DNA of 64,000 bases from Pseudomonas sp. Leaf58 (GCF_003627215.1 NZ_CP032677.1:574501-638500); one strand, 5' to 3'; counted from the first letter of the stretch, positions 36,101-44,397 are shown. Made by a program: numbers and translations. Notes: generated by a model not told the origin, from the letters alone.

Positions 36101-36289
36101 ATCTTCAAGCACATGGAGCTGCCACGGTTCAACAAAGCTTCTACTGATCATGTTGAGTTGGCTCTTTTGGTTGAGCAAGCTCATCGAGAGCATGATCATG
36201 CTGCACGCCAGATCCTAGTGCAACGGATTGCAGGTCATGCTGATACAGTGTTAGGGCAGTGGATGAAAACCCGTAGAGCCAACGCTTGA
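33113..36289 (+). CDS. Single-chain restriction-modification enzyme (Eco57I-like, type IIG)
   Basis: About 1058 residues from GTG 33113, which has GGGGATAG upstream; the frame is open to 32825, so a longer form is possible. An N-terminal PD-(D/E)XK nuclease is suggested by NEEEVRVAW and NNVIIEFKAPG (E56, K58). A helical linker follows, then an adenine methyltransferase: motif I DPTCGSGSF near 388, GFDLNPLAVQTARVNYL near 429 and motif IV NPPW at 592-595. The C-terminal 300 residues would be the target-recognition part. Base composition is near 50% G+C by eye, well below neighbours, suggesting transfer. No separate partner gene is seen. Role in defence against foreign DNA is inferred from the architecture. 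Confidence 0.85.
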   Translation: MFQKVFDAIQAKRNRPWSNEEEVRVAWIAALENGLGIHFDAERAKRDASYNNVIIEFKAPGFFNGSKDSPKFKEATEDRLLKYITRAGKAQGLQQDEYIGIAIDGDHVCFAQVVDGSIHTQHLLPFSPEVVGLVLEAIQNNYRRAVITENLIEDFGQGAEKGIALMQAMSDALAASLALEGNNKIKMLFEEWRTLYGQVADLSTEQQSAIDASLRFVWRGGAEYKMAGRLFVIHSYNSLVIKLLAAEIVSAHGLSSKVGPAQEMAFLLSDEALLKSLGSDIERGQIFAEAGIKGFIEEAIFSWYLDVCQDATFRKLIVDALRGVLGKLALYRTDRLERTRDVLRDFYQGLVPETLRKCLGEFYTPDWLVEHTLSSAKVDDWLSTRGLDPTCGSGSFIIEMIRRKRHAAALAGMTAAQTVEMLCQSVWGFDLNPLAVQTARVNYLMEIADLLRICKGEQIEVPILLADAIYSPARDPNDDEDVVSYQIGSQVARLDIRLPSQLAFDRKRLDDVFELMGEAVEKNLEFDRAEDLLVKYKLLSTADAAAWRKPLKGTYDQVLRLHRQDWNGIWFRIVRNFFWSATAGHFDLVCGNPPWVRWSKLPEAYRERVKPTCEQYSIFSNTKFHGGNELDISAIITYTTGDKWLKKGGKLAFVITQTVFQSPSSSGFRNFKITESDWLSPLFVDDLQALKPFPDATNKTAVVVFEKAKKSPTYPVDYRVWQAGKRGGKAVDPTLSLTDVLGRVSILDMEAMPVGGEGSPWAILKPGRWDVVNKLSGESEWILGRKGITADLNGVYFVPIEDCSDNGLVQIRTRPEAGKKDIGNAKKVWIEPDLLFPLIKGASDFEACYFKPAQELFTFVPNTGINRGDYEAAEVVVQDLKRTKQYFNAFKDVLSQRSTYRGRMPGAPYYAVYNVGEFTFKPWKVIWAEMSGQFSAAVAGKAEVPFKGERPYVPDHKVYFVAFDDKQEAHFLCGLLNSQVVKEYVESHNISIQVGNIFKHMELPRFNKASTDHVELALLVEQAHREHDHAARQILVQRIAGHADTVLGQWMKTRRANA

Positions 36290-36297
36290 TGTAGGAG

Positions 36298-36326
36298 TGG
36301 TGCCCACCCAAGTGGGCACCATTTTT
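36298..36326 (+). terminator. Rho-independent terminator of the restriction gene
   Basis: TGGTGCCCAC and GTGGGCACCA form a perfect 10-bp stem with a CCAA loop, followed by TTTTT, eight bases after the stop codon. Confidence 0.9.
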
Positions 36327-36465
36327 AGCCATTTGAAGATAGAGCCCCGAAAACTATCCACTTTGTTGGGGTGGTTTTCTGGCGCTTTTATGCATGGCGT
36401 CGGTTAGTTAGGAAAGCGCATCGCAATGCAGGCATTGATAGTTGTGAAGGATTTTTTCATAAGAA

Positions 36466-36485
36466 ATTAAAAAGCCGGCTTGTGG
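36466..36485 (+). repeat. Right copy of the direct repeat flanking the restriction gene
   Basis: ATTAAAAAGCCGGCTTGTGG, 19 of 20 bases identical to 32795-32814. It forms the left part of a terminator-like hairpin. Confidence 0.6.
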
Positions 36486-36492
36486 CCGGCTT
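36472..36492. terminator. Terminator-like hairpin downstream of the restriction gene
   Basis: AAGCCGGC and GCCGGCTT form an 8-bp stem, with an A-run on the left (AATTAAAAA). Read on the minus strand this gives a stem followed by T residues, so it could terminate the S24-regulator transcript coming from the right. Confidence 0.65.
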
Positions 36493-36695
36493 CTCGGGGA
36501 CGTTTCCGACTAATTTATGGTAAGCCGCAATCGCCTTAACTGTGTGGCCATCAAGGGCCTGAAAGAGATGGCAGATGCCCGTGTGGGATATCGCCAAGCC
36601 CTCTGGACCGCGGCATGCGCAGGTCGGGGCTGAATGTGCGGCGTAGCATACAAGGGCAAGCGCAAGATGCCCAGCAAAAAATGGTACAGGTTGTT

Positions 36696-37397
36696 TCAGC
36701 CTGGCCGTTGCTGGCGGAAATGTGACCAGTGGAACACCCAGCCGATAACCTCAAGCCCTTGCGCCTGGCGCTGGGCCGCGGTGTAGCGCTCGACCGCGTA
36801 GCTGCGCCGGTCGTGGCTGTGCAGGTACAGCGTACCGTGCTCGCCGACGCTGAGGTTGTTCACCCTGAGCACGCCGTTGTGCAGTAGGGCATAGGTTTCG
36901 CCCTCGACCACCTTAGTCATGCCCAGGTCGATGGCCAGGGTGGCCTGCTGGGGGATCAGCGGGGCCATGTTGCCGGTGGGCATGGCTAGGCAGATGGCGT
37001 TTTCGGCCTGTACCCCCAAGCTTTGCAGGGCCTTTTCGGGCAGGCTTAGGTGTTTGATGGGCACTGGCGACAGCAGGCCGTTCTGCAGTTCGTAAAAGGG
37101 CACTTTCAGTAGCCGGCCGCCTTGCGCTGACAGCGGCGTGGGCGGGTTGGCGGGCGCCCGCCCTGGCAGGCAGCTCCGCAGGATCGAGCTGGGGTGTTTA
37201 GGCCCCTCGCCCGTGCGTAACCAGCGGCGATGCACGCAGAATAGGTCGGCCAGCTCGTCCAGCCGGGCCAGGGGCACACCGCGGTTGAACCAGTTGTTGA
37301 CGTGCTGGGGGGTGATGCTGCGTTGAGCGGCAAAATCAGAAGGGGTCAGGCCACATTCGTGGAGCAGGACTTTGAGGCGGTCGCCGGAAGTGTTCAT
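36696..37397 (-). CDS. XRE/CI-type regulator with S24 peptidase-like fold
   Basis: 233 residues: N-terminal helix-turn-helix (about 4-60, LTPSDFAAQRSITPQHVNNWFNRG), linker, and a C-terminal LexA/CI-like S24 domain. The nucleophile Ser in the usual GDSM is replaced (TGNM, Asn143) and the catalytic Lys of VKRL is replaced (VNNL, Asn180), so self-cleavage is not expected. ATG 37397 begins the HTH directly. It lies downstream of the ppa terminator and is probably transcribed alone. Targets unknown; it sits next to the restriction module but may be older chromosomal sequence. Confidence 0.8.
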   Translation of the reverse strand: MNTSGDRLKVLLHECGLTPSDFAAQRSITPQHVNNWFNRGVPLARLDELADLFCVHRRWLRTGEGPKHPSSILRSCLPGRAPANPPTPLSAQGGRLLKVPFYELQNGLLSPVPIKHLSLPEKALQSLGVQAENAICLAMPTGNMAPLIPQQATLAIDLGMTKVVEGETYALLHNGVLRVNNLSVGEHGTLYLHSHDRRSYAVERYTAAQRQAQGLEVIGWVFHWSHFRQQRPG

Positions 37398-37548
37398 GGC
37401 GGCGAGTGTAACGGCAGGGTGCCGGCAAGGATATGAACCGGATGTTGATTGCAGTTGTGTGAAAAACACCAGTTTGTAGGGCGTTGGAGTAGGACTGCGT
37501 AGGATCTATTACCATCACTAATGGCCCGCGATGCATTCAACGCGGCGG

Positions 37549-37579
37549 GTGTTCGCGGGCGCCCCCGTTCCCATAGGCC
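37549..37579. repeat. Single REP-like element
   Basis: GTGTTCGCGGGCGCCCCCGT followed by TCCCATAGG resembles one REP half, between the S24 regulator and the ppa terminator. Confidence 0.45.
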
Positions 37580-37592
37580 TTCCACCGGCCAT

Positions 37593-37620
37593 AAAAAACC
37601 CCGCCGAGGCGGGGTTTTTT
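37593..37620. terminator. Bidirectional terminator downstream of ppa
   Basis: CCCCGCC and GGCGGGG form the stem, with AAAAAA on the left and TTTTTT on the right. It lies 13 bases past the ppa stop (minus strand). Confidence 0.9.
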
Positions 37621-37632
37621 GTGCAATCGGTA

Positions 37633-38160
37633 TCAGCCCTTGTAGGCAGCAACCGATTTGGTGATCGCAGCACGGGCGGCGTCGGCGCCATCCCAGCCTT
37701 CGATCTTGACCCACTTGCCCTTTTCGAGATCTTTGTAATTAGCAAAGAAGTGCTCGATTTGCTGGATCAGCAGGGCCGGCAGGTCGGTGTATTCCTTCAC
37801 GTCAACGTACAGCTGCGACAGCTTGTCGTGAGGAACAGCGATGACCTTGGCGTCGCCGCCGCCGTCGTCAGTCATGTTCAGCACGCCAACTGGACGGGCG
37901 CGGATAACCGAACCTGGGGCTACCGGGTAAGGGGTAACCACCAGCACGTCCAGTGGATCACCGTCGTCCGCCAGGGTGTTCGGGATGAAGCCGTAGTTGG
38001 CTGGGTAGAACATCGGGGTAGCCATGAAACGGTCGACGAACAGGGTATCGCTGTCCTTATCGATCTCGTATTTGATCGGCGCGTGGTTGGCCGGGATCTC
38101 GATGGCGACGTAGATGTCGTTCGGCAGGTCTTTGCCCGCCGGAATCTTGCTGTAGCTCAT
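37633..38160 (-). CDS. ppa: Inorganic pyrophosphatase
   Basis: 175 residues, family I soluble pyrophosphatase of normal length. Metal ligands lie in the motif DDGDPLDVL (65-73), with further conserved residues in NYGFIPNT and KVIAVP. It hydrolyses pyrophosphate from biosynthetic reactions in the cytoplasm. A strong terminator follows. Confidence 0.97.
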   Translation of the reverse strand: MSYSKIPAGKDLPNDIYVAIEIPANHAPIKYEIDKDSDTLFVDRFMATPMFYPANYGFIPNTLADDGDPLDVLVVTPYPVAPGSVIRARPVGVLNMTDDGGGDAKVIAVPHDKLSQLYVDVKEYTDLPALLIQQIEHFFANYKDLEKGKWVKIEGWDGADAARAAITKSVAAYKG

Positions 38161-38252
38161 TGGGCAGTGCCCCCGTGTTTGACCAAAAAGTGGCGGCGAT
38201 TATAGGCACATTCTGCCGGGGCATGCCACGCCTGGCCTGATGTGCGGCCCCG

Positions 38253-39068
38253 TCAGGCGTGGCTTTCGCGGTATTCGGGGTGTTCGGCCTGTAGCCGGCA
38301 CAGGCGGGCCAGCGGGTCTTGCCGGTAGAACAGCGACAACTGGTGGTAGACCTTCGGATAAGCCTGCTGCAGCAGGTCGGGGGCACTAAAGAAGTATTCG
38401 CTGGTCACGGCGAAGAACTCCGCTGGGTTCTCCGCGGCATACGGGTCGATGGCGGTTTCGGTGTCGGGGTCGTTGTCCAGCTGGCGGTTGAGGTCGTCAT
38501 AGGCCTGCTGCATGGCCGTGGCCCATTCATCCACAGGCATGTCGCTGTGCAGCGGTGGCAGGCCGTTGGCATCGCCATTGAGCATGTCGAGCTTATGCGC
38601 CAGCTCATGGATGACCAGGTTGTAGGCCTCCCAGCCACCACTGGCCAATACGCCATTCCAGGCCAGGATGATCGGGCCCTGCTGCCAGGCCTCACCACTG
38701 TGTTCGCCCTCCCACACGTGCTCCACGCCACTGGCATCGCGGTGGCGCTGGGGGCTTTTGAAATCGTCGGGGTAGAGAATGATTTCGTGAAAACCCTGGT
38801 ACCAGTTCAGCTCGCCCAAGTGCAGCAGTGGTAACTGCGCCTGGGCGGCTAGCAACAGGCGCTGCTCGTCATCCAGCTCAACGCCGGGCAGGCAGGTGAG
38901 GTGTTTGTCCAGCAGGAACAGGATGCAGGCCTCGCGCAGCCAGTGGTCCTCTTCGGCGCTGATGCCGTCCAGCATCGGCAGCCGCTCGCGCACGGCCTGC
39001 CATTGTTGGGGGGCGATGGGGTAGCGCGCCAGGGTGCGCTTGCGCCGCCAGGCGCTGAACGACCACAT
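38253..39068 (-). CDS. mtfA: Zinc-dependent peptidase MtfA (M90 family)
   Basis: 271 residues. The zinc-binding motif HELAHKLD is at 154-161 and a third ligand lies downstream; GFHEIILYPDDF and AENPAEFFAVTSEYFF are typical of M90. In E. coli MtfA binds the Mlc repressor and has peptidase activity. It lies ten bases downstream of the dedA stop in the same direction, so the two are likely cotranscribed. Confidence 0.9.
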   Translation of the reverse strand: MWSFSAWRRKRTLARYPIAPQQWQAVRERLPMLDGISAEEDHWLREACILFLLDKHLTCLPGVELDDEQRLLLAAQAQLPLLHLGELNWYQGFHEIILYPDDFKSPQRHRDASGVEHVWEGEHSGEAWQQGPIILAWNGVLASGGWEAYNLVIHELAHKLDMLNGDANGLPPLHSDMPVDEWATAMQQAYDDLNRQLDNDPDTETAIDPYAAENPAEFFAVTSEYFFSAPDLLQQAYPKVYHQLSLFYRQDPLARLCRLQAEHPEYRESHA

Positions 39069-39078
39069 CTGTCAGTGT

Positions 39079-39726
39079 TCAGTGAGCCTTGGCCGTGCGG
39101 CCCAGGCGGCCACGCAGCAGGCCGAGGATCATCGGCACCAGCGACAGGATGATGATGCCTACGACCATCAGCGACAGGTGCTGCTTGATGAACGGTACAT
39201 TGCCGAAGAAGTAGCCCAACGTGACCAGGCCGCCGACCCAAAGCAGCGAACCGGCAATGCTGAAGCCGAGGAAGCGCGGGTAATGCATGTGGGCGATGCC
39301 GGCGACGAATGGCGCGAAGGTGCGCAGAATGGGCAGGAAGCGCGCCATGGTCACGGTCTTGCCACCGTGGCGTTCATAGAAGTCGTGGGTACGCTGCAGG
39401 TAGTCGCGGCGGAAGATTTTCGAGTTGGGGTTGTTGAACAACCGCTCGCCGGTTGTTCGGCCAATCACGTAGTTGGTGCTGTCGCCCAGGATTGCCGCGG
39501 CCATCAGCAGGCCGGCCAGCAGGACCGGGTCCATACCGCCACCGGCGGCCACGGCGCCGGCGATGAACAGCAGCGAATCGCCTGGCAGGAACGGCATTAC
39601 CACCAAGCCAGTTTCGCAGAAGATCACGGTGAACAGGATGGCGTAGATCCAGGGACCGTAATTGGTGACCAGCAGATCGAGGTAGGCATCGAGATGCAGG
39701 ATAAGGTCCAGCGGGTTGAAATCCAT
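39079..39726 (-). CDS. DedA-family membrane protein
   Basis: 215 residues with about five hydrophobic segments. It has the family stretches ETGLVVMPFLPGDSLLF, GDSTNYVIGRTTGERLF and RHGGKTVTMARFLPILRTFAPFVAG, the last with the conserved arginines. DedA proteins move lipid carriers such as undecaprenyl phosphate or phospholipids across the membrane. ATG 39726 is preferred over GTG 39735 because AGG lies at a proper distance. Confidence 0.9.
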   Translation of the reverse strand: MDFNPLDLILHLDAYLDLLVTNYGPWIYAILFTVIFCETGLVVMPFLPGDSLLFIAGAVAAGGGMDPVLLAGLLMAAAILGDSTNYVIGRTTGERLFNNPNSKIFRRDYLQRTHDFYERHGGKTVTMARFLPILRTFAPFVAGIAHMHYPRFLGFSIAGSLLWVGGLVTLGYFFGNVPFIKQHLSLMVVGIIILSLVPMILGLLRGRLGRTAKAH

Positions 39727-39879
39727 GTACAGCACCTGTGTTCTTGGGCGTAGGCTCGGTTACCAGTGGTGGGTAAATTTTCACACATGACCGGTGGGCC
39801 ATTATACGGCGAAGTGAGGATCATGCCCGGGGAGTTTGTAGCGGGGGGTTACCGGTCAGGGCCTAAGTGCAATTCCAAC

Positions 39880-39980
39880 CTGACCGGCCTCATCGCCGGC
39901 AAGCCAGCTCCCGCAGGTACTGCACAGGCTTTGGGAGCAGCGCGGTCGAGGTGGAAGCGGGCTTGCCGGCGATGGGGCCG
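39880..39980. repeat. REP element pair
   Basis: CATCGCCGGCAAGCCAGCTC and GAAGCGGGCTTGCCGGCGAT are inverted copies in the 270-bp gap between dedA and the acetyltransferase gene. Nothing else is recognised in the gap. Confidence 0.7.
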
Positions 39981-39995
39981 GTACAGGAATAGCGG

Positions 39996-40454
39996 TCAAT
40001 CCTGACTAATCGGCAGGATGTAGCTCTTGAACTCGTTATCCTCACGAAACCCCATGGATTCGTAGGTCTTGTGCGCCACAGCGTTATCGATGCTGGTCGA
40101 TACCCGCATGCGCACGGCGTTGGTGTCCTTGGCCATTTTCTTCGCCTCGCGCATCAGGTGGTCGGCCACCAGCATGCGCCGCGAATCCTCGGCCACGTAG
40201 ATATCATTGAGAATCCATACCCGCTTCAGCGACAGCGACGAATAGCTTGGGTACAGCTGACAGAAGCCCAGCAGCTTGGTGTCGTCGTCATCCGGCAGCG
40301 CCAGGTAGATCACCGACTCATCCCGCTTCAGGCGCTTTTCCAGGAAGTTGCGCGAGCTGTCGGGGTAGGGTAGCTGGCCATAGAACTCACGGTATTTGAC
40401 GAACATCGGCGTGAGCAGGTCGAGGTGTTCCAGGGTTGCCTTGATGATGCGCAT
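39996..40454 (-). CDS. GNAT-family N-acetyltransferase
   Basis: 152 residues with the GNAT fold. The acetyl-CoA loop is near SRRMLVADHLMREAKKMA (about 95), preceded by VWILNDIYVAED and followed by the C-terminal KTYESMGFRED. Substrate unknown. It lies downstream of eutC in the same direction, 108 bases away, and could be transcribed separately. Confidence 0.87.
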   Translation of the reverse strand: MRIIKATLEHLDLLTPMFVKYREFYGQLPYPDSSRNFLEKRLKRDESVIYLALPDDDDTKLLGFCQLYPSYSSLSLKRVWILNDIYVAEDSRRMLVADHLMREAKKMAKDTNAVRMRVSTSIDNAVAHKTYESMGFREDNEFKSYILPISQD

Positions 40455-40562
40455 GTGCGGCCCTCAGAGTCCATTAGGGGAAACAGCGGATTGCCAGCAG
40501 CTTTCAAAGGCATGCTGCCCAATGCGCGGGGCAAGTGCAATCCGCCTTCCGTGACAGGTTTT

Positions 40563-41381
40563 TTACTGTTTGCCGAGCAGGAAGTTACCTTTTTGGCTGG
40601 CGCTGTGTTCATTCTCCAGGCTATGCACCTCGGCTTCGTCCTTCAAATTCACCCCGGAGAGCTGGCGGCGGCAGGCTTCACGCATCAGGTACAGCAGCCG
40701 GTGCGCCGCCATGCCATAGCTGAGCCCCTCCAGGCGGATGTTGGAAATGCAGTTGCGGTAGGCATCGGTCAGGCCGACCTTGGGTGCGTAGGTGAAATAC
40801 AGGCCCAGGCTGTCAGGCGAACTGAGCCCCGGGCGCTCACCGATCAGCATCACCGTCATGCGGGCACCGAGCAGTTCGCCGACCTCGTCGGCCACCGCCA
40901 CGCGGCCCTGCTGCACCAGCACCACCGGGGCGCTGGTCCAGCCATCGGCGGCAGCCTGCTCCTCGAAACGGGCCAGAAACGGCAGCGTGTGGCGGTGTAC
41001 AGCCAGGGCCGAGAGGCCGTCGGCGACCACAATGGCCAAGTCGACGCCGCCGGGGTTGGCCTGGGCGTGCTGGCGCAGCGTGGCAACCGAATCTTCGCTC
41101 AAGCGCCGACCCAGGTCCGGGCGTTGCAGGTATTGGTTACGGTCGCTGGCAGCGCTGTGCAGCACCAGGCTTTCGCGTCCGCGGTCACTCAGCTGGGTAA
41201 CCAGCCCGGCATGGTCGAAAGCCAGGTGCACGGCATCACGGGCCTGGGCATGGGCGAACTGGAAGTCCAGTTGCGCCGCGGTGGGCAGGCTGGTGCCGGC
41301 GCGGCCCAAGGCGATGCGCGCCGGGGTCAGGTTGCGCAGGGCCAGCCAGGGGTTGTCGGGGGTAGGCGTGCGGTGGTCCAT
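40563..41381 (-). CDS. eutC: Ethanolamine ammonia-lyase small subunit
   Basis: 272 residues. Family features are [16 protein letters not shown] near 19, [15 protein letters not shown] near 111 and [24 protein letters not shown] near 176, which contribute to the cobalamin site. With EutB it splits ethanolamine to acetaldehyde and ammonia using adenosylcobalamin. ATG 41381 is chosen over ATG 41387, which would touch the GGG of the ribosome-binding site. It begins eight bases after the eutB stop. Confidence 0.94.
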   Translation of the reverse strand: MDHRTPTPDNPWLALRNLTPARIALGRAGTSLPTAAQLDFQFAHAQARDAVHLAFDHAGLVTQLSDRGRESLVLHSAASDRNQYLQRPDLGRRLSEDSVATLRQHAQANPGGVDLAIVVADGLSALAVHRHTLPFLARFEEQAAADGWTSAPVVLVQQGRVAVADEVGELLGARMTVMLIGERPGLSSPDSLGLYFTYAPKVGLTDAYRNCISNIRLEGLSYGMAAHRLLYLMREACRRQLSGVNLKDEAEVHSLENEHSASQKGNFLLGKQ

Positions 41382-41389
41382 GGTCATCC

Positions 41390-42784
41390 CTATGCAAGCT
41401 GTGCCAAGGCCTGGCGGAAGGCCGGCGGCAAGTTGTCACCAAAGCGCACCCGGCCATCGGCCTGGGTGAATATACCGGTGCGGGCCAGCCATGCCTCGAA
41501 CTCCGGCCCGGGCTTCAGGCCCAGAGTCTGGCGCGCATACAACGCGTCGTGGAACGAGGTGGTCTGGTAGTTGAGCATGATGTCGTCGGAGCCGGGAATG
41601 CCCATGATGAAGTTGATCCCGGCCACACCCAGCAGGGTCAGCAGGGTGTCCATGTCGTCTTGGTCGGCTTCGGCGTGGTTGGTGTAGCAGATGTCGCAGC
41701 CCATCGGCACGCCCAGCAGCTTGCCGCAGAAGTGGTCTTCAAGGCCGGCACGAATGATCTGCTTGCCGTTGTACAGGTACTCGGGGCCGATGAAACCCAC
41801 CACGGTATTGACCAGAAACGGCTTGAAGTGGCGGGCCACGGCATAAGCGCGGGTTTCGCAGGTTTGCTGGTCGACGCCATGGTGAGCGTTGGCCGATAGC
41901 GCGCTCCCCTGGCCGGTTTCGAAGTACATCAGGTTTTGCCCGAGGGTGCCGCGTTTCAGCGACAGGCCTGCTTCGTAGCCTTCCTGCAGCACGTTCAGGT
42001 TGATGCCGAACCCAGCGTTGGCCGCCTCCGTGCCGGCGATGGACTGGAACACCAGGTCCAGCGGTACACCCCGGTTGATCGCCTCGATCGAAGTGGTCAC
42101 ATGGGTCAGCACGCAGGCCTGGGTGGGGATGTCGTAGCGCTGGATGATGGCGTCGAGCATTTCCAGCATCGCGCAGATTGAAGCGATGCTGTCGGTAGCA
42201 GGGTTGATGCCGATCATGGCGTCGCCGTTGCCGTACAGCAGGCCGTCAAGAATGCTGGCGGCGATGCCGGCCGGTTCGTCGGTCGGGTGGTTGGGCTGAA
42301 GCCGGGTCGACAGGCGCCCGCGTAGGCCCATGGTGCCGCGAAAGCGGGTGACCACGCGAATCTTTTGCGCCACCAGTACCAGGTCCTGCACGCGCATGAC
42401 CTTCGACACCGCCGCGGCCATTTCCGGCGTCAGCCCGGGCGCCAGGGCGCGCAGGCTGTCCTCGTTGGCCTCTTCGCTCAGCAGCCAGTCGCGCAAGCCG
42501 CCCACGGTCAGGTGGCTGACCGGGGCGAAAGCCTGGGCATCGTGGGTGTCGATGATCAGGCGGGTGACTTCGTCAGCTTCATAAGGGATGAGCGCTTCAT
42601 TGAGGAAGTGCGTCAGCGGGATATTGGCCAAGGCCATTTGTGCAGCGACCCGTTCGCCGTCGTTGCTGGCCGCGACGCCTGCCAGAAAGTCCCCCGAGCG
42701 TGCGGGGCTGGCCTTGGCCATCACTTCCTTGAGGCTGTCGAAGCGGTAAACCAGGTGGCCTACCGTGTGTACGAAACTTGCCAT
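41390..42784 (-). CDS. eutB: Ethanolamine ammonia-lyase large subunit
   Basis: 464 residues, TIM-barrel catalytic subunit. Conserved parts include [23 protein letters not shown] near 165, [10 protein letters not shown] near 215 and [19 protein letters not shown] near 370. ATG 42784 (MASFVHTVG) fits the family start; earlier codons lie in the preceding hairpin. No eutA reactivase is next to it and there are no microcompartment genes, as usual in pseudomonads. It is followed by eutC. Confidence 0.95.
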   Translation of the reverse strand: MASFVHTVGHLVYRFDSLKEVMAKASPARSGDFLAGVAASNDGERVAAQMALANIPLTHFLNEALIPYEADEVTRLIIDTHDAQAFAPVSHLTVGGLRDWLLSEEANEDSLRALAPGLTPEMAAAVSKVMRVQDLVLVAQKIRVVTRFRGTMGLRGRLSTRLQPNHPTDEPAGIAASILDGLLYGNGDAMIGINPATDSIASICAMLEMLDAIIQRYDIPTQACVLTHVTTSIEAINRGVPLDLVFQSIAGTEAANAGFGINLNVLQEGYEAGLSLKRGTLGQNLMYFETGQGSALSANAHHGVDQQTCETRAYAVARHFKPFLVNTVVGFIGPEYLYNGKQIIRAGLEDHFCGKLLGVPMGCDICYTNHAEADQDDMDTLLTLLGVAGINFIMGIPGSDDIMLNYQTTSFHDALYARQTLGLKPGPEFEAWLARTGIFTQADGRVRFGDNLPPAFRQALAQLA

Positions 42785-42798
42785 ACAGACTCTCCAGA

Positions 42799-42818
42799 GC
42801 CGCGGGCTGGCCCGCGGC
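42799..42818 (-). terminator. GC hairpin between eat and eutB
   Basis: GCCGCGGGC and GCCCGCGGC are inverted with a two-base centre. There is no T-run; it may attenuate or stabilise the eat-eutBC transcript. Confidence 0.45.
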
Positions 42819-42830
42819 GGGTGGCGGCGA

Positions 42831-44279
42831 TCAGTGCAGGGCCTCTTCGGCTTTCTGAATCGCGGCGAATTCCTCTTCCGGTGTGCCCGCAACCAAGTGG
42901 TGGCGGCTGTAGAAAGCAAAGTAGGCAATCAATACCGCATAGATCACTGCAGCGCCAATTACCACACGCGGGTCGACCAGGAAACCGGCAACCACCGCGA
43001 TGCACGCCAGTACCAGGGCCACGCCCGAGGTGAAGACACCACCAGGGGTGCGGTACGGGCGCTCCATCTTCGGCCGGCGAATGCGCAGCGTGATGTGCGC
43101 CGCCATCATCAGTACATAGGACAGCGTAGCGCCAAACACCGCAACCAGGATCAGCAGGTCACCCTGGCCGGTCAGCGACAAGGCAAAACCGATGATGCCT
43201 GGAATGATCAGGGCCAGAACTGGGGCTTTGCTCTTGTTGGTTTCCGACAGTTTGCGTGGCAGGTAGCCGGCGCGGGACAGGGCGAAGATCTGCCGGGAAT
43301 AGGCGTAGATGATCGAGAAGAAGCTGGCGATCAGCCCGGCCAAGCCGACCAGATTGACGAAACCGCCCATCCAGGTAGAACCGCCGTAGGCCTTGGACAA
43401 TGCTTCGACCAGTGGGTTACCGGAGGCTTTCAGCGCTTCGGAGCCTGCGCCGCCAGGGCCCACTACCAAAATCAGCAGGGCGAAGGCCAGCAGCACCAGC
43501 ATGGCGCCGATCAGGCCGCGTGGCAGGTCACGCTTGGGGTTTTTGGTTTCTTCGGCGGCCAGCGGCACGCCCTCGACGGCAAGGAAAAACCAAATAGCGT
43601 AGGGGATGGCTGCCCACACCCCGACATAGCCGAACGGCAGGAAGCTGCTGGCGCCCACGGCGTCAGTCTTGGCGATGTCGAACAGGTTGGCTGCATCAAA
43701 ATGGGGCACCATGCCCACCAGGAACACCGCCAGGGCGATGGCGGCGATGGCGGTAATGATAAACATCAGTTTCAACGCTTCACCCACGCCAAAGATGTGG
43801 ATGCCGATGAACACGATGTAAAACGCCAGGTAGATCATCCAGCCGCCGATGCCAAACAGCGATTGGCAGTAGGCGCCGATGAACACCGCGATGGCGGCGG
43901 GGGCGATGGCGTATTCGATGAGGATTGCCGTACCGGTCAGAAAGCCGCCCCACGGGCCGAAGGCACTGCGGGCAAAGCCATAGCCGCCGCCTGCGGTGGG
44001 GATCATCGACGACAGTTCGGCCAGCGAGAAGCACATGCACAGGTACATGGTGGCCATCAGCAGGGTGGCGAGGAACATGCCGCCCCAGCCGCCCTGGGCC
44101 AGGCCGAAGTTCCAGCCGGCGTAGTCGCCGGAGATGACATAGGCCACGCCCAGGCCCACCAGCAGCACCCAACCGGCGGCGCCTTTTTTCAGTTCACGTT
44201 GCTGGAAATAGTCTGAGCCAACTTTTTCGAAGTCGACGGAAGAGCCTGCCGGCGAGCCGGCGGAATGATCGCTTGGCAT
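42831..44279 (-). CDS. eat: Ethanolamine permease
   Basis: 482 residues, APC superfamily with about twelve helices. It has LLVGLGVAYVISGDYAGWNFGLAQGG near 40 and EETKNPKRDLPRGL near 255, both typical of the ethanolamine permease family (TIGR00908). ATG 44279 begins MPSDHSAG; the open frame farther upstream is a promoter and REP region. It lies between exaC and eutB, all in one direction. A sigma-54-type promoter and an A-rich Hfq/Crc-like motif lie directly upstream. Confidence 0.93.
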   Translation of the reverse strand: MPSDHSAGSPAGSSVDFEKVGSDYFQQRELKKGAAGWVLLVGLGVAYVISGDYAGWNFGLAQGGWGGMFLATLLMATMYLCMCFSLAELSSMIPTAGGGYGFARSAFGPWGGFLTGTAILIEYAIAPAAIAVFIGAYCQSLFGIGGWMIYLAFYIVFIGIHIFGVGEALKLMFIITAIAAIALAVFLVGMVPHFDAANLFDIAKTDAVGASSFLPFGYVGVWAAIPYAIWFFLAVEGVPLAAEETKNPKRDLPRGLIGAMLVLLAFALLILVVGPGGAGSEALKASGNPLVEALSKAYGGSTWMGGFVNLVGLAGLIASFFSIIYAYSRQIFALSRAGYLPRKLSETNKSKAPVLALIIPGIIGFALSLTGQGDLLILVAVFGATLSYVLMMAAHITLRIRRPKMERPYRTPGGVFTSGVALVLACIAVVAGFLVDPRVVIGAAVIYAVLIAYFAFYSRHHLVAGTPEEEFAAIQKAEEALH

Positions 44280-44340
44280 AGATTCACCTGTTGTTTTTCT
44301 TGGTGGCCGGAAGGGTTCCGGGCCGATGGTGATGGGTACT

Positions 44341-44355
44341 GCAGGAAGCGAGCCA
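44341..44355 (-). promoter_or_regulatory. Sigma-54 promoter candidate for eat
   Basis: On the minus strand TGGCTCGCTTCCTGC has GG and GC separated by ten bases and fits TGGCACG-N4-TTGC at most positions. It is 62-76 bases upstream of the eat start and compatible with control by the divergent AcoR-type activator. Confidence 0.55.
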
Positions 44356-44397
44356 GAGCGGTTGCTGCACCGCCCTGGGTTTTGTGTATGCAGGTCT

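Larger units (their letters stand above)
36327..36695. other. Non-coding gap after the restriction gene, with possible gene remnant
   Basis: 369 bases of mixed composition. It holds the right direct-repeat copy and a second hairpin (36472-36492). From 36493 to 36690 short frames exist on both strands, for example MVSRNRLNCVAIKGLKEMAD from 36520 on the plus strand (38 codons) and a 67-codon minus-strand frame, but none has a convincing ribosome-binding site or family match. It may be debris of an older insertion. Confidence 0.4.

Noticed and set aside
36551..36754. 67-codon minus-strand frame near the S24 regulator
   Set aside because: It overlaps the 3' end of the regulator gene, is Cys/Ser/Pro-rich and has no ribosome-binding site.
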